Of a stretch of 64,000 nt of DNA, positions 1-11,600 are shown in pieces (position 1 is the first letter of the stretch; each line of letters begins with the position of its first letter). Source of the DNA: Tomocerus qinae (taxonomy: Eukaryota > Arthropoda > Collembola > Entomobryomorpha > Tomoceridae). A program made the position numbers and the translations under genes. Under the pieces are notes generated by a model. The model was not told where the DNA came from. It did no database searches and saw only the letters and a list, made by a program, of their open reading frames with translations. The stretch is from contig CM034548.1 in NCBI GenBank assembly GCA_020055645.1, forward strand, positions 32,104,201 through 32,168,200, read 5' to 3'.

Positions 1-15
1 TTATCTCATTTGCAG

Positions 16-179
16 CCATCTATCCCAAAGTTGGACTTATTGTTCGGCCATCAGTTTTAATCAGACCGGATTCAGAATTGGAATTCCTTGAACCACTTTC
101 TTGTCTTTTACAACTTCATTCAAAGAAAACACTACAGAATAGAATTGGTCTGATTCTACCCGTTCTTATTATTCCCATA
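16..179 (+). CDS. Candidate internal exon of an unidentified plus-strand gene
   Basis: A stretch of 54 whole codons is open from base 18 to 179. It is preceded by a pyrimidine-rich acceptor (ctcatttgcag ending at 15) and followed directly by a consensus donor (gtaagt from 180). The exon would start two bases into a codon and end on a codon boundary. The product begins near IYPKVGLIVRPSVLIRPD, has a proline/leucine-rich middle and ends in a hydrophobic run (GLILPVLIIPI). Codon use looks coding rather than random, but I do not recognise the family. No partner exon with matching phase was found downstream on the plus strand, so it could be the edge of a neighbouring gene convergent with the minus-strand TMTC1 gene, or chance. 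No function is assigned. Confidence 0.35.
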
Positions 180-3100
180 GTAAGTAGCAAACAAACAGTT
201 AATAATGTCCTCATGCATACTGTATATGCATTCAAACCAAACATCTTGGCTATCGTTTGCAGTCATATCTTATTGCGTATAAATAGCACATTGTTAAGTC
301 CGACTCATTTTTAACTTCCACATCATCTCATCTCAGTTCATGGATAATCAATATCAAGTCTGTAGGATATGTTTTAAAATGTGGTGATAACAGTGTTGAG
401 AATGTACTCCAGCCAACCAACCTCATTTCAGTTACATGTCAATCGATCTAGATATATCTCCTATATAGTATAACTTATATATCATTACTATGACCATGGG
501 TGTTTAGATATGTGGCTTTTGTGTTTGTACCTCGTACCGTATAAATAACCATGTGCAATAAAATAGATTGGTTTTCCTAGTAAAATAAGAAGTAGCTCAC
601 AAGGGAGCATCGTGAGATGTCATCCACACAAGGTATGGACTCAAACGGATGATAGATACACTTCAATTGAGTCTATTAAATTCTGTTTTGCCCAAGGAAC
701 AATAAAATATATTAACTAAACAGAATATATTATTCTGAGCATTATTAAAAACCGAATACACTCTTGAGTGTTGAAATTTCTAACGAGATCCCCTCGTCAC
801 TTTGGTATATAATACGGAAAAGCAACAGATCTTGACCCACTTAGATGAGGGTAGATTCCTCCTAACTAAATGCAATCACAATCATTCATACTCAGAATGC
901 AATAATGAAATTAGAAAATAGTGTCACGGCACATTTTGTGGGTACATGGGAAAGTGTGAAAGTGCTATGATTATATCTGCACTCACAATTAATCCTTATG
1001 GCTAATAATAGTACTTAAATTCGATTGGTTAGGTAGAACTTGGAATTTAATCAGGGCAGGGTTTGTGCCGAACTACCTATTAAAACGACTAGTATAGTAA
1101 CCAACGTGTACGTGAGTGTCATTACTACTCACTCAGACTATACACACGTTCTTTCTGGTATATAATAATGAGTAGCATGTGTCCGTTTCATAAAATATAA
1201 TCCTTGTCTCAACGCCATAAAGGGACTTCCCATGCAATGCTGTAAGGTATGTACAGATTTCATAGAGAGTTAGGTATTTCTATAGTAGGAGAGAATAATT
1301 ATTAACAGGGAGGACTTAGCAGTAATTACCACTACATGTTACTATTAGTCACCTAGAAACAGTCGGATTTACATATGCAGAGGGATTTAATTCGTAGATC
1401 AGTATTGACATTAAGAGTTTATGCTAAGCGCTGAGAGAATGAACCGCTCGGAGTGCATAACTTGTCATTAACCACAGAACATGTACGTAATGTCTGTATG
1501 TGAAAGTATATTATTGCTATAACTAGTATTTAGAATATTGTTAGCTGTTTACTAGGTCTAGTGCAACGATAAATAAAGGGAAGAATTCTCTATCGTGTAG
1601 TTGTTGTAGCTATGCACGTAGTGCCACGTTAGTAATTGTTAAACGCTCTTGTATCTCTAGGGGTGGCTAAATTGGAAATGAAAGCGAGTCAAACGGAACA
1701 ACCATTAGGCAAAGAAAGCAGTTTACACAAATTGCTCACGGTCGACAGACACATTCTGGCTAAACACATGTTTAGATTTAGGAGTTTCATTTCAGTTTCT
1801 CACTTACTTTCTCCTATTTTTTACTTGGCTATGCCTTTTTCTATGCTGGCTGGCCACACACCAACCACACACTTACAATTAGAGTACAAATAGCAGTCAT
1901 TGCATTACAGAATAATATTATGTAATATTACGTTTTCTCCGTATACTTACTTTCTCCGATATCACGAAAATATCACGTTCCTTCGTACAAATAAAATAGC
2001 AAGCCAGATTTAAAGTTGTATAGCAGTCGTGAGCATTGTGTGTATATAGATAAATGTATTATATTACAGCAGCAGGGAAATAAAGTCCAACTCACTCAGT
2101 CAGTTCTTTTAGCGGAGCCTAGGAAGGAAGTGTAAAGCATGTTTCTATGCACTATCTGTCAGGCGTTCTTTAATCTAATATAATCTGATGCAATGTAATG
2201 GAAGGTAATGACAGGGAAAGGTCATTAAATTAAATTAGACAGAGACATAACCATTCCCATAAGACCATAACGGGGAAACCGACAGACCAACGCCACTATA
2301 GTCATACTGGATATTTATACTGCCAAATAGGAACACACACATCGTTACGTCGTTAGAGGAAAAGTTCACAGAATACTAACAATAAATAATAATATTATAT
2401 AGCAACTACCTCCACCGAACATCAGTGCTACTGCACAAACGATATTGTGCGAATGCGAAACACTACACGCCATCATTATTATTAGCTACACCAACAAATG
2501 TCAGTAAAGCATGCTGTCAACACAACAGTCAAGGAAATTCAAGGCTGCTCAAATGAACCGAAAATAAATACATATACATACATTTCCCTTTATTCACTCT
2601 CACAGCGAAAATACATTTCCTCCGCGTTGGGTCAATTCCAATACTGAATACCAAACACTCCTAACTTGTGGGCTTACTGCAAATATAAATAATTCTAGTA
2701 TGTGAAACAGAAACCTACAAATCTACCTGCGCTTATTGTCGGTGAAAATTCACTTTCACCTACTAATGTTAGTTTATTAAATTACTAGTCAATTAAATAA
2801 CCCTGTAGTGACTCCCAACAATAATTCTCTATAATCATATTCTCCATTGTGAATTAAAACTAACTAAGAGATGGTTCAATAATTATTGTATATATTGTGC
2901 TTAGGCACATCACGTCAATATTCATTTTACATGTGAAATCAAAAATTTAGCATTTCAGGGAACTCAAAATGTCAATGATGAAAATTAGGTACATAGTACT
3001 AAAGCAGAGCAGAACGAGAGTACAAAAGAAAACTTTCCATAAACAAAGCTGTACTTTCTCTTTGAATTCTCGAATCACTACTTATGAGATTTCACTTCCA

Positions 3101-5547
3101 GATAATACTTAATACGATTGGAAACAATAGAACTGAAGCACTATCAAATCAGCCACGAGAAAAGGAAATGAATGGCTTTTGCACAACATGTACACGAAGT
3201 TAAGTCATGCTTTCAACAAAGAGAAATCCAACCTACATGCATTAACCTAATTTTCTACAACTACTCAATGCTTTTTGTGTACATATCTCTTACCCATAAT
3301 CCCAGAAATCATACAAATGACATTAGATGAAAATATGAAACATCCGTTCTTCATTTCATGACATTATAATTCATCTTGCTAGTTTGAAATTCAAATATAC
3401 TCTCAACAGAAGCAAGCCAACAAATAACTATTGAAACATTTTGGTTCAGTATGTTTTAGTTAGATAACTTGAAAGTACAACTTATTATGTCCAAACACAA
3501 AATACTGTTAATTACGGTAAACAATAAAGTAATATGTTGCTTTCAAGATACAGAAAAAGAATTCAATTGTAAACGAAACTATGTGAGAAATTAATGAAAG
3601 TAACAGAGAGAGAGTAAGGAAAGTTGTGGTCATCGTTTCTTGGAGTGACCAATGCAATGCAGCATGCAATTTTTTTTCAGAAGAAAAGTGTTGAAATAAT
3701 GTATATTAGGTATTAACTTAATAGAAAAGAGTTTTCAACACACAAAAAAGATATAAAAAACTTTTGTCAACAGCCTGGTTTCAACACTTATGACTTATTG
3801 CTACCATTACTTAGTTTAGGTTAGGCTAAGTTAGATTATGTTACTGAAGAACATATCGGAATAACAAGCTGTTGAAAAAACCGTTTTTGTTTGTCTTATT
3901 TTGATTTGATAATTAGAGTGTAAATTAACTCAATTATAAATGGTATCAAATGCTTTTCTTGAATCGAGACAAAAGAACGCTATCGTATTGAGCATAGTTG
4001 GTCAATTTTCTGCAATAGTAAATTGCAGAAAATGTTTTATGTGGTAGTTATTAGAATTTGTGTGACATGCAACTGATTAACCAACTTTAAAGCTGTTATG
4101 TGATCGAGTTACTATATTCATAACGTGCTTTGTGATTAGTATTTGTCTCATTTGTATTTCCCCTACTGTTCTGCTTTGTTTTCTTTGTGTTTAGTTTGGT
4201 GATGAAAATCAAGGATATTATTTCGTAATGCAGTTGTAGTACTGCTCTGAATAGCTACCTGACTCTGTCTCATTCGCTTTCATTTCATAACATCTATTCA
4301 CACAAGAACACAAAGTCTGATTAATACCATGTTCCTAGAATTCTCAGTAATCTTATGTTGTTTTAACTAAATTCTCAACATGTTAATCAGTAATGTGTGT
4401 GCACTTAAGCTTGTATAATAATATGTATCTATTACTATATTGTAGTAAATAACTGTATGTAGAAGGAGTGGAGCTGATTCGAATTGTAAAGGACTTTAGT
4501 TAGGAGATGAAATGCGAGTAGATTCATCTCTTTGTTTCCCCTCCTATTGAATTCTCTGACGTTGCCTAGAATGCTATCGAACAATGACGATCGTCTATAC
4601 AAATAGAAAACAAACCAACAATCCTCCATTCTTGCAATAACCAGTAATGTATTATTCCAACTCTATTTGTATTCTGTTTATGCATGATAGACATTACAGG
4701 CAGTTCCTAGATATCCTTACCTTTAGTTCAACACTTAATTATTTCTCCAGTTAATGAAACTTACATACCATAGTTAAATAAATACTAACCTCATAGCAAA
4801 GGACTACCAAATATGCCTCATTTGTATATAAGAAGTATTATGTATAAGACATACATAAGGATGCTACTCAATATCAGCGTTTGAGCAAACTCGCAAGCTT
4901 CAATTCATAATTAATTATTCTCTTAAAGTTCCTGATTACTATCATTTGGTATAAGGAAAGGTACATTTTGTTATATCAATGCTGAAACTTTAAGCGAATT
5001 ATTACTTAATTTCAATATACTAACTAGCAAGTCTAGATAAAACACTACGATGTATAAGGTTCTACGATGTAGGACTATGGTGGGGCTACTAGCGAAGAAT
5101 TCATTTCAAAGAATAAACGGTAGAAATAGTAACCTTTGACCTTTTACAGAATAATCGGTAAAGATATAAAACACTACCTCAAATTCTGAAGAAAATTAAG
5201 CTAGGAATTCACATAATGACCCTGTATACCTACATCTCTTGTCGTTTTAGTCTTTTAGTCTAATGAACGACAAGGTTTTAACACAATGAACTTACCATGC
5301 AGTGGACCCAATTGAAGTTGGGAGTGGGAGAAAACGATGCCATTATAATGCATTACTAAAAGCATACCATGGCTTTGTGAAGAAGTTAAAGGGTAATACG
5401 CACTTGATTTGCAGTCATATAATAATTTAGTGCTACTCGTATGATTCATATAGTTAATATTTATCCAACTCAAAATGGCCGAAATTCATTCTTTCAGTTA
5501 GTGTTAATACTGATACACTGCACAAAAATGAAAATTTGAAAGCTTAC
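180..5547. other. Downstream region of the TMTC1 gene, no gene recognised
   Basis: AT-rich sequence lying 3' of the last exon I can place. It should hold the terminal TMTC1 coding exon and 3' UTR if they are in the window. I searched the minus strand for an acceptor followed by a Gly-x-Tyr TPR start and found only very short, quickly terminated candidates (near 5216 and 4165). A plus-strand acceptor with a good pyrimidine tract sits before 1661, followed by an open frame to 1893, but its phase does not match the exon at 16-179. Nothing else is supported. Confidence 0.5.
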
Positions 5548-5625
5548 CATTAGATGATAAATTGCTCCCATATTGGAGTGCGCCTCGACTGATGAAGGGT
5601 CCAGTTGTATAGCCATATCGTAATA
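5548..5625 (-). CDS. TMTC1: TMTC1 exon O (last one found): penultimate TPR
   Basis: 78 bases, 26 codons, phase 0 at both ends, acceptor atttcgtttgcag, donor cta atg|gtaagc. It encodes [18 protein letters not shown] and MGAIYHLM. This matches YRVAVQLNPDQAQAWMNMGGIQHIK of human TMTC1, which is followed by GKY and a last TPR helix pair of about 40 residues to the stop. That final exon should therefore begin with a Gly-x-Tyr codon series; it was not recognised below this point. Confidence 0.9.
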
Positions 5626-8600
5626 CTGCAAACGAAATACAATTTTACATGAGATTCGTGGATTTATTGGATCTAGGCATGTCACTCACATCCGATCATC
5701 ATACTAAGCAGAATCCATCAAAGTTATACAGCCCATTATAACATTAACGCCATAATAACATTATAGGTGTAAATTATAAATAAAACAATAACAAAGAAAT
5801 TAGCAGTCATAGATCTCATTGAAAAATATTCTGATAAATACCATTTTGGGCAATGGGTTAAAAAATCCTGTATCAACCTAGAATTTTGCCAGTATGTTTA
5901 AGAAATATAAGAATGATTTGTAAATCATAGTCACTTACATTTGCAGCTAAAAGGACGGCTCCATTTGTGTGCATCAGATTTCCCATTTGAGAATAAAATT
6001 GGGAGCACAGACTAGTTTCATGTGGACAATAAAAACTAACGGCACAGTTGAGGACGTCAAAAGCTTCTTCCGTTCTGTTTTGGTTTATATAAATCTGTGA
6101 TAGCAACACCAAAGAGTTTGGATGATATGTGTCCTTCTCCGAAACCTCTTTCAAAGTTGATTCTGCCGCTGACCAATTCCTAGTCTGGATTAACAGGTGT
6201 GCCTGGAAAATTAACAAAAGCCCAAGTGGCACATGTCAATGTCAGTCAACGTCATTACTTTAACGTAGCGTTAATGGTCGTAGTTATAGACCATTAAGAC
6301 AATGTGATACCATTGTACAATGATAGAGATCAGAAAAGATCTTAGAAGGAATTTTTATCCCATGCAAAAAAAATCAGAAAAACACATAAGTTTATTATTT
6401 ATTCACAAAGAAAAGATAGGATCTTTATTCTTTGCTATGACTTATGACACTTTCCTTGAGATTGTGATACTTGATGCTACTATTGTCTCTCCATGAGCTA
6501 AACTTACGAGAAAGTTTCCATCTGTAAAAATGAAAAGGAGAAAATGGGAATACTTACGTAGTGAATCTTATAAAAGGAGTTGTTGTGGTCTTCGATAATT
6601 CTCTCAAATATTGATTTGGCTTCAGTGTACATTCCCTTCTTTTTGTAGTTTAGAGCCAGCAGGTAAGCAATATTGGAATCATATTGGATGCTAAGTAGCC
6701 TAAAAAAACAAATTATTATCAGCGGGTAGGAAAGTTATTAACTATAGTAATACCTACGTAGTACGTACTATTGGTTCTCCTATCGACACTATGTTAAACG
6801 ACTGCAATTGCGTCGCCGCAATTTTTAATCTAAAATTTCTCTGACAGGTTTTTGAAGTTACTTGTTTGTCTGGAGTGGAACAAACGACTTTTCTTTGGTG
6901 GTTAAATTAGAAAATAGAACTACTGTGTCAGTACTCTTGATGAGATGAAAATGAGTTGAATGAGAATATTTATGAAAGCGTAAGATTTTAAACGTGATAA
7001 AGTTAGCCTTTTATTTTTGTGTTTGAAAAGGTTATTGTTTGTATAAACAAAATATGTATGGAATGATCTAAAAGTGTGAGAGAGTCGAGGGCATAAAGCA
7101 CTATTGATATGTATTTACATTTGGAATAATGGTTTGTCGGAGGAATATTGGAAAGTCTTTTCATAAAAAGTAAAGAGAAAGGCTTTTATCTGTCTTTTCT
7201 GTGAATGGAATATAAGATTTGAAGTTGGTATTCTACTTCTTTATGATAAGTAGGAATTGTCATAAAGAGTGAAAAAGTTTAGCATCAGAAAATAGAATTT
7301 GAAAGAAAGTGAAAGACAGTGTCAATAGGATGGGGAGAGGAGAGAATGTCAATCAGGTAGAAAGTGTGTGTACAATGTTTTATATTATAGATATAGTGAA
7401 ATAGTATTATTGATAGATATGCAGTTTTGTAGTAGATGGTGATAGGAAAGAGTTGGTGAAATGGAGAAAGTTGACAGAAACAAAAAGGAGATTGGGATGG
7501 TGTTAGGGAAAGTGGAGAAATCAGTGGTACGTTACGTACTTGGTGGAGAGCTCTGTGAAGAGCTGTTGAGATCCGAGTTGAAAAGCCAATTCTGCTCCGT
7601 GAGTCAATGCTTGAGTGTCTCCAGACGTTTCTGCCAATGCCAACAGATAATGAGAGAGTGCTTCCACTGTAAGACCTAGGTCAACAAAAAGCACATTTCC
7701 TTTTCAATAAACTCTGCTGACTTGTCTTACTCGCCCGTTTGTTTACCGCAAAAGAACTCAATTACTTATACGTGAGCAAAGTCTCACCCTGAGTAAGTGA
7801 AGAGTAAAGTATTAGAGAGGACGTCGTCGGAGAAAACTCAACTCTCAACGACACTATCTCTCTATTTAGGGAGAAAAGATTTCTTTTGCTTTACTAAAGA
7901 CTGCTCTGCTGGTTTCTCTGTTGATATTTTGCACTCTACAGACCACTCATGAGTGAGGAAAACCTTTCAATTTCTTCTCCATTTGACATCTCTGTTTACA
8001 CATTTATTCTTTCCTATTCTTTGAACTAAAAACAAAGTTTGCTCCCCCTTTGATTTCTTCAAAGACACAATACTCACTTTTATTGTAATAATGACAACCA
8101 ACCAACAAAACCTCTCAACAATACGGATGACACTATTATATTAATGTTTACCCAACTCCATTCTCTTATTAAATACATAAATGATTCTAAATGAAACTTT
8201 TGTTTTATTCATTTTCCTCTCTCTATTTGTAAAAACTCCCACATCAACACGATTAGTTCTCTTAGACATACACTTGTGAATCTTATTTATTTCGCCCACA
8301 CACAAATAATGGAAATGACAGTGTAAGGTTCACTGCCCGACTTCTGATTATGCGACATGACATCCATGTAATTCAACACATACCATCTCCACTCTATTAC
8401 ATCCTTTTCTTCTTTCTAAACATACTATAGAGTAATTGTCATTTGGACCTGACACTCAACCTAAACTAAAATTGGATTTATCACTCACATCCTATACTCA
8501 AAATAAGTCACTCCCTTCATACCACAACCTCATTCAGTCTGTCCCTACTTTTTCCTCTTTATTTTCCACAGACATATTAAACGAGTCAACTGTACTTTCA

Positions 8601-11600
8601 TTTCTCACATCTTTTCCATTTCATTCATATCCATGCATCTATGCAATTGCCAAAAACTCTTAGACTGACGTTCATGTCAGTATACTTGCAAAAATATTAT
8701 CAAATTATTCATGTGAAATCTTTATGCCAAATAAAATCTGTCGGGTGTAATAGTTGTTTATATTTTTTATGAGTCTATTTAACATGTGTACTAAATAGAG
8801 CTGGAGAAAAAATATTCTTCATTCCTTTTGTGAGTTTCAACAATTACAATAGACGAAGCTATTGTAAAATAAACGTGCCTCGTTAAAAGTCTTACCCAAG
8901 TATAATTTATGTTGGAATCACAAAGTAACACTACGTGCGTATTATTAGGGATAATATTTCACCAAGTAAAGATTTACAATTAGTTTATATTATTATGATT
9001 ATTAGTGTATTGTCATATATCATTTGAACTATTTTGTATAATAATATAGTTTGGGAACTCTAGACGGTAGTTAATTTTGTAGAGAAAACGGAGTAAGTAT
9101 AAAACACAAATATTAAGTAAGTAAAGTAGCTGACTTAAAATATGGAACCTGGCCTGGTTACTGTTACTGCTTATAATAAATAGACATAACTAAAAAGAGA
9201 ATATTTTCATGTCCACTCGCACATACATAGATGTATACTATGTATAGGTGGTGAGTGGGAAGTGAGAACTAACCTCAGTACTAGAATTTTAGTTCTATCT
9301 GCAGTTACTTAGCTGCTTTAAGAATTCTCTCAGCATTGTTTAACTGTATTAAGCAATGCAAGTTGTGTCTGCTGCCTATATAATTGTAGTTTTCCTCTGA
9401 CTAGAGAAGACGTCTTACAAGAGCATTGGGAGGTAGGCTGTAAGATGCAATGCAGAGCAAACAATAAGAGACTAGGACAACATTAATGATCAAAGTTATT
9501 CTGGCGTGTCGCCGTGTCTGCCATTGCTTTATAAAATACATGGTAATAACAGAGCACAACGACTACACAGAAATTGTGTTAGTAAAATTTCTGCGATTGT
9601 CATTGTCTTCTCTCACAAAGCAAAGAAGGGATTTTCTAACAGCCAAAGCAAAAATTTAGCTATGCAGTGCGGTGTCGAGTTATTGTTGCAGACCAGAAGA
9701 AATGGATACTCTGACACACACAGGATGGTCCACACTCTACTATATCCTTCAACCAACCGTTACTTTCGAGAAACTCGACACCATACTCCCAATTACCTAC
9801 GTTTACCAACTAAATCCCTCAACAAATCTTTTTGTCATCGTTTAAATTCCTAGAAATTAATCGTTTATTAACAAGAAATTTTTCCTAAATCTTTTTTCCA
9901 AGAATTATAACGATAGAATAACTGCCAAACTCATAGATAGAGGTGAGACTTTGCTAAAGCTGCTATAAATCTATTGCCAAATTGACACATATGAATATAG
10001 GTATAGCAAGAATCAAAATAATACTGTGATTAAATCAATCAGTAGATAACATAGAAACTCAAATGAAAATTGTTATCTCCGTTCTTTGAAAGACTTAAAT
10101 AAAATTAAGAAAGAGAAAAGGTCAAAAAAAATTTCTTCACGGTAATACGTAATCGTATGTTAATTAAAAGGCTAGATTGCACCTTACCCATTTGTTGTAA
10201 GAAGACTGCGAAATTAGTGTGCAGAGTTGTTGGTGGTAGATTGGATTTAATCAGCTTATGAAATACATTTTGAACTTGGCTTGTCTTGTTCATAGCATGG
10301 TAACATTTTCCCAGAAAAAGGAGTGCTCCTTGATGCGATGGATCCAGCCGAAGACACTCTTCAAGGTGAATTACAGCTTCGTCGAATTTTCCACTCCTCC
10401 TAAGATTTATGCAAAACATTTTTAGAATCGCATTCACTTTCTCTTAAAATAACTATTTAAAATACACACTTAGTTATTACAATTGGATACCCATATTCAT
10501 AGTACTCATAATTTGAATAGTTATACTCCATTGCGTATAATTTCAACTAAATTTAACATATCTTTCTTCTGTACATTATTGGCGTTGTTCGTGAAATGCT
10601 TTTGAACATTGTATTTGTCATAACGCTGCAGTGTTTCAATTCAAGCACACATGAACATGATATTCCATAAAATAAAAAAAGTGAAAGTTAGAGTGTGGTA
10701 TATGGTTATAGTTATTATAAGTAAAAGGGTCGAATAGCATTTCAGCATTTGTTAATGCCGTTCCTTTTAGTGGGCAATGACAGAGTGGAATAAAACTGTT
10801 TAGGTACCCACGCGATTCCCTTCTTACGTCGTTCACCCCTCTTCAGAGCGAATAAAGCAGATCTCCGCTTCGACTCACATACTATATGCATGTAGACTTA
10901 TTCAATTGCCTTAGCCCTCGTACAGAATATTTAATGGACAACTTTCATACTGCTGCGAACAAATTACTACTCTGCGTCACTAATATTATTTGCCTTTGCT
11001 CTTGGCTCAATTCCCACCGTATTTTGCATAATTACCGAGAAAAATGGAACATCTGCGATGTGATTGAATGAAAGGAGTGATTTGCTATAAAAGTATTAGA
11101 TTAGTCATTTCCTTCCACTACCTACCTCACGCCGTATGTCTAAAATAACAATTACTCTAAAGCGAGCCTGTAAATAAAGTAGATTTTGTACTCGGAAGGG
11201 AAATGATAGCAAATTATAGTTATTAATTATAGGAAATTGGATTACTTTAATCATATTATGTAATTATAGAACAATGGAAGTCTTATTATTCACTTGTACA
11301 AAATTACCATTGAGTACATTCTGAAAATTCATGAACTATCCCATACCTTTTAGCACTGAAATGCTTTAAATATTGAATCTCGTCAAGCTATTACTTCAAT
11401 AGCAGAAAAATTATTCCATGAGTAAATTTCATATGTTGCAGAGTGTCTATCTTAATGATTAACAGGTAAACATTTTACTACATGATTTTTCTATTATTTC
11501 AAGGAAGGGCAAATAATGTTCGTAAAGCAAATGCAAATGCCAGATTCTTAAAAGCTTTCGTAATAAATTGCACTAATATCATCGATAAACCTTTTCCCAA

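Noticed and set aside
1661-1893. Plus-strand frame after a strong pyrimidine tract and acceptor
   Set aside because: The phase does not fit the exon at 16-179; no family resemblance and no clear donor or polyadenylation context.
4150-4172. Possible terminal exon reading GKYK then stop
   Set aside because: Same reasoning: four codons, purine-rich upstream; likely chance.
5200-5224. Possible terminal TMTC1 exon reading GHYVNS then stop
   Set aside because: Starts like the expected Gly-x-Tyr, but there are only six codons, the acceptor has no pyrimidine tract and the last TPR helices would be absent.
5255-5473. Minus-strand frame of 72 codons ending in a good donor (5290s)
   Set aside because: No acceptor in matching phase and no TPR pattern; a shifted acceptor gives only eleven unrelated codons before a stop.
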